Source of the DNA: Terrimonas_A sp051954695
GTDB taxonomy: Bacteria > Bacteroidota > Bacteroidia > Chitinophagales > Chitinophagaceae
DNA: 64,000 nt
Assembly: GCA_051954695.1 (NCBI GenBank)
Contig: JBQCHL010000014.1
Coordinates: 1-64,000 of the forward strand
Direction of reading: 5' to 3'
Shown here: positions 55,183-63,722 of the stretch, in pieces
Position numbering within the stretch: the stretch's first letter is position 1
Layout: each line of letters opens with the position of its first letter
Notes under the pieces: model-generated
Told to the model about the DNA's origin: nothing
Seen by the model: the letters and a program-made list of their open reading frames with translations, nothing else
Databases searched by the model: none
Program-made: the position numbers and the translations under genes

Positions 55183-57735
55183 ATGAGGACTATTAGTAGG
55201 AACTTCTTGCTGTTGATCATTGCGCTATTTGTTGGCGCAAACTGCTGGTCGAATGATCTGCCGGTACTCCCTTACCCCCAACAGGTATCTTTATCTTCCC
55301 AAACCATTTCTTTTCCTGCCAGCTTGCGCTTTCAGAACCAGGGGCTTGATCAGGCTGCTGCAGAGCGGCTTAAAGCGAACTGGAACAAATTTGTTGTAGA
55401 AGAAAAAAATAACAAATTACCCCAGGCGGATATCACTCTTGCACTTATCGGGAAAAACAAAAAAACAGATTCCCTTTTGCAGGCCGAAGCTGATGGTCAG
55501 CTTGACAAGATCGGGAAAGAAGGATATGTGCTGCTGGTAAATAAAAAGCAAAGGCTGATCGCTGCTAATACTGAAACCGGGCTTTTTTATGGCTTGCAAA
55601 CATTGAAACAACTGACCAGGAGCAAATGGAACACCGCTCTATCTATTACTGACTGGCCTTCTTTTGAACACCGCGTGATATATGATGATATCAGCCGTGG
55701 CCCCATCCCTACTGTTGCTTATATTAAGAAGCAGATTGAAAGGATGGCTGAACTGAAGATCAACTATCTTTCTTTTTATATCGAGCATGTTGTTCAGCCC
55801 CTGTCTCATCCTGATTTTGCTCCGGCTAATGGCAAGCTCACCATTCCGCAGATAAAAGAATTATCTGCCTATGCTGCCAAATACCAGATGCAGTTGATCG
55901 GCAGTTTTCAATCATTCGGGCATTTTGAAAAGATACTGGCACTCCCTCAATACAAATCGATGGGGGAGACCTCTACATTGATATCTCCGCTTGATCCGAA
56001 AGCAAAAAAATTCCTGGCAGATGTGATCGGGGAATTGTGTGATGCGTTCAGCGCACCTTATTTTAATGTGAACTGCGATGAAACTTTTGACCTCGGTAAA
56101 GGCAGGTCAAAACCTTATATTGACAGTATTGGCCAGGCCCGGTTTTATGCTGATCACCTGAAATTCCTTTATGATGTAGTTAAAAGTCATGGCAAGCGGA
56201 TGATGATGTGGGGGGATATCGCTTTGCAACATGAAGAAGTACTGGATATGCTTCCCAAAGATGTGATCTATCTCACCTGGGAATATGGCGACAAAAAAGG
56301 TTTTGATCCATGGATCAAGCCTTTCAAAGAGCGTGGACTGGAGTTCATGGTTTGCCCCGGCATACTCAATTCCTACCGAATGTTCCCTGATATGGCAATG
56401 GCAAAGGCAAATATCAAAGGGTTCCTGGAGCAGGGTAAGCTGAATGGTTCTACCGGTGCATTCACTACTATCTGGGACGACGGCGGCACGTATCTTTTTG
56501 CCGGCGACTGGTATGGTGTGTATGTGGCAGCAGAAAAAAGCTGGAATGTAAGCACGACTTACGAGAACAGTTTTGATCAGCGTTTTTCTCTGGCCGCATA
56601 TAACAGTAAAGAAGATAATTATGTAAAGGCCCTGTTCAAGCTGATGGAGCTGAGGGGGCTGGAGCTGACCTATAATCTGAATGATCAGCTCTGGCATCAG
56701 AAAATATTACCTGATAGCGGCAAGCAACTTATCCTCAATAACTCATCTACTGCAAAAGCAACTGAAATATTAAATGCAGCCACTGCTTATGTTAATGCAG
56801 CGAAGGGCAGCAGGAACCTGTCTGATATTGATGCGTTGAAATATGCAATAGGTCAGTATAAACTGATCATTGATACAAGAGTGGCAATTGCAGATATTGT
56901 AAAAAAATATACAGATGCCGTTTTGACTGCTAATGCTGCGAAAGCAGAAGGGCTATTGAAGGAGAGCATAGATGCGGTAAATATCCTGCAAAAACGATAT
57001 GCTACCCATGCTGAATGGTTCCGTAAATCCTGGTTGAGTGAAAACCAGTTGTATTGGCTCGATAAGACCATGGAGCCATATAATAAAAAAAGAAATGACC
57101 TGTTGCAATTGCAACAGCAGCTTACTGCAGCCCGTACTGCAATTGCAGCCCATCATGCAATTCCGCCGGCATCTGCATTGCGGCTGAATATTACTGTGAG
57201 CGACCGTTTTTATTTTAAGAACTGGATGGTCGGAGGCCCCTTTCCTTTAGCTGATAAAAGTGAATTGCCAGGATTCCTGTATTCTTCAAATAAAGAATAT
57301 GATAAGCCACCATCTCCTGGCGATTTCACTCATTACCTGGGAAAAACCTATCGCTGGCAGAAGTATTCTTCAACTGAAGGAGGGATCATTGACCTGGATG
57401 CCAATTATAAAGATCCTGTTTCTGTATCCGGGTATGCGTACTGCCTCATCAATGCGGAGAAAGCTGTTAACGCCAATGCTTTTATTACAGTGAATGACGA
57501 AACTGAAGTGTATTGCAATGGTGTAAAAGTATTTTCAGGGACTGGAAGCAGCTCAGGAGAAGAACAATTAAACCTGCCTCTTAAAGGAGGTGTGAATCAC
57601 GTATTAGTGAAAATAAGAAAGCAAAACGATCGGCCCTGGATTTTTACATTCAGACTGCAGGACGATCTTGCCATTACTAATCATAAACACAAGTATACAC
57701 TGAATGCAAAAGATCAAACATTTGAGGCCGATTAA
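55183..57735 (+). CDS. Glycoside hydrolase family 20-like beta-N-acetylhexosaminidase
   Basis: An 850-residue exported enzyme, signal peptide MRTISRNFLLLIIALFVGANCWS. Residues about 25-150 form the GH20 N-terminal alpha/beta domain (LPVLPYPQQV, YGLQTLKQL), followed by the TIM barrel: catalytic Asp-Glu pair D299-E300 in YFNVNCDETFDLG, MMMWGDI and WDDGG later. The usual HxGxDE motif reads NVNCDE, so specificity may differ from typical hexosaminidases. A helical segment and a C-terminal beta-sandwich (NWMVGGPFPLADK to end) follow; the latter echoes the N-terminal domain of the GH105 protein. First gene of unit 2. Confidence 0.82.
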   Translation: MRTISRNFLLLIIALFVGANCWSNDLPVLPYPQQVSLSSQTISFPASLRFQNQGLDQAAAERLKANWNKFVVEEKNNKLPQADITLALIGKNKKTDSLLQAEADGQLDKIGKEGYVLLVNKKQRLIAANTETGLFYGLQTLKQLTRSKWNTALSITDWPSFEHRVIYDDISRGPIPTVAYIKKQIERMAELKINYLSFYIEHVVQPLSHPDFAPANGKLTIPQIKELSAYAAKYQMQLIGSFQSFGHFEKILALPQYKSMGETSTLISPLDPKAKKFLADVIGELCDAFSAPYFNVNCDETFDLGKGRSKPYIDSIGQARFYADHLKFLYDVVKSHGKRMMMWGDIALQHEEVLDMLPKDVIYLTWEYGDKKGFDPWIKPFKERGLEFMVCPGILNSYRMFPDMAMAKANIKGFLEQGKLNGSTGAFTTIWDDGGTYLFAGDWYGVYVAAEKSWNVSTTYENSFDQRFSLAAYNSKEDNYVKALFKLMELRGLELTYNLNDQLWHQKILPDSGKQLILNNSSTAKATEILNAATAYVNAAKGSRNLSDIDALKYAIGQYKLIIDTRVAIADIVKKYTDAVLTANAAKAEGLLKESIDAVNILQKRYATHAEWFRKSWLSENQLYWLDKTMEPYNKKRNDLLQLQQQLTAARTAIAAHHAIPPASALRLNITVSDRFYFKNWMVGGPFPLADKSELPGFLYSSNKEYDKPPSPGDFTHYLGKTYRWQKYSSTEGGIIDLDANYKDPVSVSGYAYCLINAEKAVNANAFITVNDETEVYCNGVKVFSGTGSSSGEEQLNLPLKGGVNHVLVKIRKQNDRPWIFTFRLQDDLAITNHKHKYTLNAKDQTFEAD

Positions 57736-58975
57736 GACAGCTCTTTGTGCTTTTTCCTTTCTGGCTCTTTCCCTGAGTGGCATGCAGGCAGATGCCCAGC
57801 CTAAAAAGGAAGAAATAACCAAAGCTATTAATGAAACAGCCCGCTATGTTTCCGAAGTGATCCTCGACAAAGAGGGCAAGTCGCGCTGCGACTATAACGT
57901 GACTGAAGGAAAATGGTACGAATATGAAGTGCCCTGGCATACCGGACAGGCCATAAACGCATTGCTGGCTGCTTACAAAGCAACAGGTAATAAATCATAC
58001 CTGGATGCTGCCAGGCGTGGTGGTAATTTCTGGATCGGTATGGAAATAAAAGACCATCCCAAACTGAAAGGAATGGTGGATGCAAGACATGGAGATGTGC
58101 TGGGTGAAGACTTTATCGTATTTGCCACTGTTTCTGATGGAACGCCGGGTATATATGAACTGTCTCGCGTAACCAAAGATCCGAAGTATGCGAAAGTAGC
58201 TACTAATGCTGCTTCCTGGATGCTGGCTAATATGTATTACCCTGAGCAAGGAGTATGTTATGATAATATTGATGCAAAAACAGGAGAGGTGTTGAAAGAG
58301 TACAGCCCTTTCTGGAAACAAAAAGCGCAGAAAGACCAGGAACTGTTTGATGTGTCACGACCCAACACTGAAGGATCTTTGTTCAAAGACGCGTATGAGT
58401 TTTCAGGAGATAAAAAATTCAAAGATGCTTTTATCCTTTTATGCAATAGCCTTATTGAAAAACAGGGGGAAGAAGGTGTATGGATGCGTTTCATGCCCAA
58501 TTCAACCGAAGCACATACATTCCATCCCCGTTTCTCATTGTGGTATGCTGAATCTTTGATTGAAGCTTTCAAACTTACCGGCGACAGGAAATACCTGGAG
58601 TCTGCAGCTAAAACAGCTCGCGCATTTGCCAAAGCACAGCAAAAAGACGGGACCATCTTTTATGATAACTACACAAACGGTCAGAAACCGGATAAAGGAT
58701 CTTCAACAGGCTCTGCAGTAGCACTCGCCGGTATTGTATGGATCGAATTGTCTAAAGAAGGATTCAAAGAGTTTGACCCCAATATCGAAAAATCTGCTAC
58801 CTGGATAATTAAGAACCGCTATGCAGAAGATCATCCTGATCCGAATCTGCGCGGCGCAGTACTGGAAACACGCACCCGTTTTCAAAAAGGGAAAATATGG
58901 CTGACCAACCGCGACATTGGGACCAGCTTTGCCTTACGTTTCCTGGTGGACTACCGGAATTTTAAATTCAAATAA
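57704..58975 (+). CDS. Exported alpha/alpha-toroid hydrolase/lyase-like protein
   Basis: A 423-residue protein overlapping the GH20 gene by 32 bases. Signal peptide LRPIKTALCAFSFLALSLSGMQADAQ. The mature chain is a series of paired helices (WYEYEVPWHTGQAINALLAAYKATG, YLDAARRGGNFWIGMEI, FSLWYAESLIEAFKLTGDRKYLE, KTARAFAKAQQKDGTIFYD, SSTGSAVALAGIVWIEL) as in six-hairpin glycosidases (GH88/GH105/GH127 types), but no family motif is certain. Likely processes the same glycan as GH20. Confidence 0.78.
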   Translation: MQKIKHLRPIKTALCAFSFLALSLSGMQADAQPKKEEITKAINETARYVSEVILDKEGKSRCDYNVTEGKWYEYEVPWHTGQAINALLAAYKATGNKSYLDAARRGGNFWIGMEIKDHPKLKGMVDARHGDVLGEDFIVFATVSDGTPGIYELSRVTKDPKYAKVATNAASWMLANMYYPEQGVCYDNIDAKTGEVLKEYSPFWKQKAQKDQELFDVSRPNTEGSLFKDAYEFSGDKKFKDAFILLCNSLIEKQGEEGVWMRFMPNSTEAHTFHPRFSLWYAESLIEAFKLTGDRKYLESAAKTARAFAKAQQKDGTIFYDNYTNGQKPDKGSSTGSAVALAGIVWIELSKEGFKEFDPNIEKSATWIIKNRYAEDHPDPNLRGAVLETRTRFQKGKIWLTNRDIGTSFALRFLVDYRNFKFK

Positions 58976-59031
58976 ATACATAAACGATTGCTTAAATGAC
59001 AACTATTTTTTTATTAAAAAATATCTGCAAA

Positions 59032-61863
59032 ATGAAACAAAGGATCCACCAACTGCTGATGCCGGTGATTACACTGGCATTCCTGTTCTTCTTTTCAGGT
59101 ATTTCAGCTCAGTCAACGAGCGGAGATATTAAGGGACAGGTAACGGATTTGGAAGGAGGCGCATTGCCTGGCGCTTCTGTTACAATAAAAGGTAGTACAA
59201 GAGGAACTACCACCAATCTCGCAGGGGTTTATGAATTCCTGGGAGTAAAACAGGGTACGTACACGCTTGTGATCAATTACATGGGCTTTAAATCTTTTGA
59301 ACAGAATATCGAGGTTAGAGCTGGTCAGACTGTTAACAGCGAAATTAAACTTACGCCTAATACTGTCAGCCTTTCCGGTGTAACTGTGTCAAGCGTGAGG
59401 GAAGGTCAACAAAAAGCATTAAACCAGCAACGTAATGCTGACAACATCAAGCAGGTGATCTCTGCCGACCTGATGGGCCGTTATCCTGATCTCAACGTTG
59501 CAGAATCTATGCAGCGCCTGCCGGGTGTGACTATTGGCCGCAACAGCAGTGGTGAAGGTGCTACGATCCAATTACGCGGTACGCCGGGTAATTTCACCAA
59601 TATCAATGTGAATGGTGAGCAGATCATGGGTTCGTCAGAAGAAGGAAGCCGTAACGCTCAATTGGATGTGATCCCGACCAGTGTGCTTGCCTCAATGGAA
59701 GTGATCAAAACACTGACGCCTGATCTGGATGGCGATGCGATCGCAGGGCAGATCAATATGAAATCACCTACTGCCACTTCTTTGAAAACAAGACTGACAC
59801 TGGACGCCGGCCTTGGCTACAATGATCTACGCAGTAAAGCAAATGGCATTGGCAACCTTTCTGTTGGCAAACGTTTTTTTGCAACTGCCAAAAACCCAAA
59901 TGGTGTGTTAGGTCTGATGGCTAATGCAAGCTACTACCGTACTACCAATGGATATGATGAAGTTCGTGCCCAGGTATGGGAGCAAAAAGATTATGGGAAA
60001 GGACCAATCTACTTCCCAACGGATGTGCGTTATTTATATGTAGAGAATCAACGTACGCGTAAAGGTCTTTCTGGTACTATGGATATTAGCTTGAGCCCTG
60101 TGACCAGCTTCGTAGCAAACTTCATGTATAGCGATCATGATAATGAGCTCACCCGGTATCGCAAACGCACAAGAATGCAGTCATCCCGGACCACACAGAA
60201 TGCAGAGGGCGTTTATACAACAACCAGGGGGCGTTCTTACAATGAGATACGTTCTGCCAACGAAGACAACAAAAATGTAAACCTGAACCTGCAATTTGAA
60301 ACCCGTATCAAACGTGTAAAACTGGATATGGGAGCATTTTTCAGCAACTCACAGTATGAAACCATTGCAGGAACATACAATTATATCACAGGCGACATTC
60401 CATTGCAGATCTCTGATATTTCTACAGACTATCTGATGGCTACCGGAACCGACTGGAAAAACAATGCTTCTCTTTTTAAATATAATACAGTAGAAAGGGA
60501 CAACTGGAATACAGAAGGTAAAAATTTCGTAGGTAAGATCAATGCTACTTACGACTATAAGTTGGGTAACAACTCTGCCACTTTTAAAATGGGTGGTAAA
60601 TTAAAGAGAATGCACAACTCAAGATGGCGCCCAGAAACTGCGCTGGTAAGTACCTATACCGGTGCAGCAGCGACAGGAAACCTGACCAACTTTATAGGAA
60701 ACCCGGAAGTGTCGGCTGACCTACTTGATGGAGCTACTAATTTCGGTCTTGGTGCAGATAAAAATAAAACCATCGATTTTTTTAATCAATATCAAAACGA
60801 TCCCGCTTATTTTACAAAGCAGGAAGAAACAACACGCGGTACTATCGACGCTTATTATTATGATGCGATCGAAACTGTTGCATCCGGTTATATTATGAAC
60901 CGTATCCAGTTCAACCGCTGGATGCTGATTGCCGGCTTAAGAGTGGAGCACACAGATGTTGATTACAAGGGTAATATCATCACGATTGGTGCCGACGAAC
61001 TATGGGAGTCAACTACACCTACTCAAAAGAAGACCAGTTATGTCAAATTCCTTCCCAACCTGCAAGCGAAGTATGATATCAACAAGTCAACATTGATCCG
61101 TGGTGCAGTTACTTTCGGTTATTCAAGACCAAACTTCGTTGATCTCGTGCCAGGACGCACCATCACTATATTAAGTGAGATCATCTCAGAAGGTAATCCT
61201 GACTTGAAGCCTGCGTTTGCTACGAATTTTGACCTGATGGCAGAAAAATATCTTTCTAACCTCGGTATCTTGTCTGCTGGTGTTTTCTACAAGAAGATCG
61301 ACAAATTCCAATATGCCAGTGAAACACGTTTAACAGGCAACGAATTTCCGGGAGCAGATCAATATACAGACTGGAGATATCGCCAGATCCTGAATGGTGA
61401 TGCTGCCAACGTATTCGGCGTAGAGCTGAATGCACAGGCAAACCTGACCTTCCTTCCTGGTTTCCTGAAAGGGTTCTCTGTGCTGGCTAACTATACCTAT
61501 TCTCATTCCAGCGCAGACGCGCAACTGCGTAAAGATCTTCGCCTGCCAGGTCAGGCTACACATACAGCAAACGCTTCTTTGTCTTATGGCTGGAAAGGTT
61601 TGACAGTACAGGGTAACCTGAACTATAATGGTTCTTATATCGCTACACTTGGCGCGGATGAGGAGCAGGATATCATTCAGGCAGGACGTGTGCAGATCGA
61701 TGCAAACGCATCTTACCGGATCAATAAAAGATTTACTGTTTACGCTGAAGCCCAAAACCTGACTAATGCTCCGCAGAGAGTTTATTTCGGTCAGGAAGAC
61801 CGGATGTATCAAAAACAATTCTATTCATTCTGGGGACGTGCTGGTGTGAAATTCAGACTTTAA
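59032..61863 (+). CDS. TonB-dependent receptor (no SusD partner)
   Basis: A 943-residue outer-membrane transporter. The ATG at 59032 (MKQRIHQLLMPVITLAFLF) gives a good signal peptide; ATG 58996 is possible. Domains: CarboxypepD_reg-like (GDIKGQVTDLEGGALPGASV to NSEIKL, about 28-105), plug (VISADLMGRYPDLNVAES, GATIQLRGTPGNFTNINVNG, VIPTSVLASMEVIKTLTPDLDGDAIAGQINMKS), then a beta-barrel with the receptor-end segment YFGQEDRMYQKQFYSFWGRAGVKFRL. The plug type resembles TonB receptors of the non-SusC kind, and no susD gene lies beside it. It probably imports the oligosaccharide released by the enclosed enzymes. Confidence 0.9.
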   Translation: MKQRIHQLLMPVITLAFLFFFSGISAQSTSGDIKGQVTDLEGGALPGASVTIKGSTRGTTTNLAGVYEFLGVKQGTYTLVINYMGFKSFEQNIEVRAGQTVNSEIKLTPNTVSLSGVTVSSVREGQQKALNQQRNADNIKQVISADLMGRYPDLNVAESMQRLPGVTIGRNSSGEGATIQLRGTPGNFTNINVNGEQIMGSSEEGSRNAQLDVIPTSVLASMEVIKTLTPDLDGDAIAGQINMKSPTATSLKTRLTLDAGLGYNDLRSKANGIGNLSVGKRFFATAKNPNGVLGLMANASYYRTTNGYDEVRAQVWEQKDYGKGPIYFPTDVRYLYVENQRTRKGLSGTMDISLSPVTSFVANFMYSDHDNELTRYRKRTRMQSSRTTQNAEGVYTTTRGRSYNEIRSANEDNKNVNLNLQFETRIKRVKLDMGAFFSNSQYETIAGTYNYITGDIPLQISDISTDYLMATGTDWKNNASLFKYNTVERDNWNTEGKNFVGKINATYDYKLGNNSATFKMGGKLKRMHNSRWRPETALVSTYTGAAATGNLTNFIGNPEVSADLLDGATNFGLGADKNKTIDFFNQYQNDPAYFTKQEETTRGTIDAYYYDAIETVASGYIMNRIQFNRWMLIAGLRVEHTDVDYKGNIITIGADELWESTTPTQKKTSYVKFLPNLQAKYDINKSTLIRGAVTFGYSRPNFVDLVPGRTITILSEIISEGNPDLKPAFATNFDLMAEKYLSNLGILSAGVFYKKIDKFQYASETRLTGNEFPGADQYTDWRYRQILNGDAANVFGVELNAQANLTFLPGFLKGFSVLANYTYSHSSADAQLRKDLRLPGQATHTANASLSYGWKGLTVQGNLNYNGSYIATLGADEEQDIIQAGRVQIDANASYRINKRFTVYAEAQNLTNAPQRVYFGQEDRMYQKQFYSFWGRAGVKFRL
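59253..59265. promoter_or_regulatory. Copy of unit 1 operator core inside receptor gene
   Basis: GGGTACGTACACG is the exact reverse complement of CGTGTACGTACCC, the 13-base core at 47898-47910. It lies 221 bases into the receptor coding region, encoding QGTYT. This may be coincidence because QGTYTL is a recurrent protein motif in this domain, but a 13-base match is rare. Confidence 0.25.
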
Positions 61864-61870
61864 AAACCTT

Positions 61871-61909
61871 AACAGGCGGAAGAGTGGTCAATTAGCTCTT
61901 CCGCCTGTT
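61871..61909 (+). other. Perfect 14-bp hairpin between receptor and nagB-like gene
   Basis: AACAGGCGGAAGAG (61871-61884) and CTCTTCCGCCTGTT (61896-61909) are exact inverted copies with an 11-base loop. No T run follows, so it is not a classical terminator; it could stabilise the receptor transcript, raise receptor expression over downstream genes, or act as a partial terminator. Confidence 0.7.
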
Positions 61910-61953
61910 CCTACACTTATTCATGAAAATATTCAGTATAAAATATAAACCAA

Positions 61954-62745
61954 ATGACAGATTTTGTAGCCGGCCAGTTGAGAGTACGTATTCATGAAAA
62001 CAGGACCACAATGGGGGAAGATGCAGCAAAGATGGCAGCAGACAGTATCAACCTCCTGTTAAAACAAAAAGAAACAGTAAACATCATTTTTGCCGCTGCT
62101 GCTTCACAGAACGAGTTCCTTGAATCATTTATCAAACAGGATATTGACTGGCAGCGTGTACAGGCTTTCCACATGGATGAATACATTGGCCTGCCGGAAA
62201 ATGATCCACAGCTCTTTGGTATCTTCCTGAAGAAAAGATTATTCGACAAAGTGCCTTTCCGCCAGGTATTTTACCTGAACGGCCAGGCAACTGACCACCA
62301 GGCTGAATGTGAAAGGTATGCAGCGTTGCTGCGTGAGCACCCGGTAGATATTACCTGCATGGGTATTGGTGAGAACACGCATCTTGCTTTCAATGACCCG
62401 CATGTTGCAGAGTTTAATGATCCCAAACTGGTTAAGATAGTTGACCTCGACGAAGCCTGCAAACAACAGCAGGTAAATGAAGGCTGCTTTGATAATATAG
62501 GCCAGGTGCCTGTATATGCATTCACCCTTACGATTCCGGCACTTTTAAAAGCTGACCAGATCTTTTGCATGGTGCCTGGTGCTGCTAAAGCACAGGCTGT
62601 TTATCACACGTTGAAAAGCGAAGTGACCGAGCAATATCCTTCCACCATACTAAGAAAACATGCAGGCGCGTATCTTTTCCTGGAAAAAGAAAGCGCTGCC
62701 AAAATAATAGAAGAAGTAAAGAGATTGTCGACACTCAATTATTAA
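61954..62745 (+). CDS. NagB-like glucosamine-6-phosphate deaminase family protein
   Basis: A 263-residue cytoplasmic protein of the NagB/6-phosphogluconolactonase family. The family loop reads GIGENTHLAFNDP at 137-149: His143 is kept, but the positions equal to D141, G142 and E148 of E. coli NagB are N141, T142 and D148. MDEYIGL (74-80) and GAAKAQA with Lys near 210 are retained. The changed catalytic residues make true GlcN6P deamination uncertain; another amino or acidic sugar phosphate is possible. Located between the receptor and the second oxygenase. Confidence 0.82.
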   Translation: MTDFVAGQLRVRIHENRTTMGEDAAKMAADSINLLLKQKETVNIIFAAAASQNEFLESFIKQDIDWQRVQAFHMDEYIGLPENDPQLFGIFLKKRLFDKVPFRQVFYLNGQATDHQAECERYAALLREHPVDITCMGIGENTHLAFNDPHVAEFNDPKLVKIVDLDEACKQQQVNEGCFDNIGQVPVYAFTLTIPALLKADQIFCMVPGAAKAQAVYHTLKSEVTEQYPSTILRKHAGAYLFLEKESAAKIIEEVKRLSTLNY

Positions 62746-62762
62746 TCTGAAAAATTATAATT

Positions 62763-63671
62763 ATGCCGGTAACAACAGTGAGTGATTTATCAAAAATCCA
62801 TGGATTGGTATCAGATCTATTCCGCTGGCCCAGTTCTGCAGCAGAATGGGAGCAATACCGTCTTTCCAAAGAACAAGTGGATTTTTATAATGAATATGGG
62901 TATGTCAGCAATATCAAGTTGCTCGACGAGTGGCAGATTGATAAGCTGAATGCGGAACTGGCACAAATCGTTGACCCCGATCATCCGGGAAATTCCCTCT
63001 TTTACCAGTTTGCTTCCAATGAATCATCCGATGTTAACACAGTACTTTTTCATGCATTGGGAGCCTGGCGCATCACCGAAGGGTTTCATGATATATTATG
63101 GAACCCGGCTTTTGTAATGGCTGCAAGCCAGTTGCTGGGCAATAAAGCCGTACGCTTCTGGCATGATCAGCTTTTCTGCAAGCCTGCACTGCATGGAGGC
63201 GTAGTGGCCTGGCACCAGGACTATTCATACTGGACACGTACTTCCCCGCTACAGCATCTTACCTGCTGGGTTGGGCTGGATGACGCTACTACTGAAAATG
63301 GATGTCTCTACTACGTACCGTACAGTCAGCATTGGGGCCTGCTCGATAAACCTGAACTGGCAGGGGATATGGAAGGATTGAAAGATTATCTGACAGAAGA
63401 ACAAAAGGCGGCTTTCAAACCCATCCCTATTGAATTGAAGAAAGGGCATGCCAGCTTTCATCATCCACTGATGGTTCATGGTTCTTATGCTAATAAATCG
63501 GAAAAGTCCCGCAGGGCTTTTGTGCTGAATGTGTTTGCAGACGGAACATTGTCCAATTCAGATGATGAATTATTGCCTACGACACCGGGCATTTCCAAAG
63601 GACAGAAAATGGAGGGGCAGTTCTATCCCTTATTGTTTGATCCTGCTGTTGAGAAAGTGTCTTTCAAATAG
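62763..63671 (+). CDS. Phytanoyl-CoA dioxygenase-family oxygenase (PhyH 2)
   Basis: A 302-residue Fe(II)/2-oxoglutarate oxygenase-like protein. Iron ligands H151 and D153 in AWHQDYSYW and H239 in PLMVHGSYANKS; Arg250 or 251 likely binds 2-oxoglutarate. TCWVGLDDATTENGCLYYVPYS parallels CWVALDDAVKDNGCMWYVPGS of PhyH 1, so both share the family core but have different flanks. It starts 17 bases after the nagB-like gene. Substrate unknown; a role in converting the imported sugar is suggested by context only. Confidence 0.9.
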   Translation: MPVTTVSDLSKIHGLVSDLFRWPSSAAEWEQYRLSKEQVDFYNEYGYVSNIKLLDEWQIDKLNAELAQIVDPDHPGNSLFYQFASNESSDVNTVLFHALGAWRITEGFHDILWNPAFVMAASQLLGNKAVRFWHDQLFCKPALHGGVVAWHQDYSYWTRTSPLQHLTCWVGLDDATTENGCLYYVPYSQHWGLLDKPELAGDMEGLKDYLTEEQKAAFKPIPIELKKGHASFHHPLMVHGSYANKSEKSRRAFVLNVFADGTLSNSDDELLPTTPGISKGQKMEGQFYPLLFDPAVEKVSFK

Positions 63672-63722
63672 ATTTTGTATTTTGACTCTCTTTCAATATT
63701 GATCAGATAAAAGACTATTTGA

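Noticed and set aside
59032..61863. Classical SusC member of a SusC/D pair
   Set aside because: No SusD-like gene follows; the next gene is NagB-like, and the plug resembles the non-SusC type.
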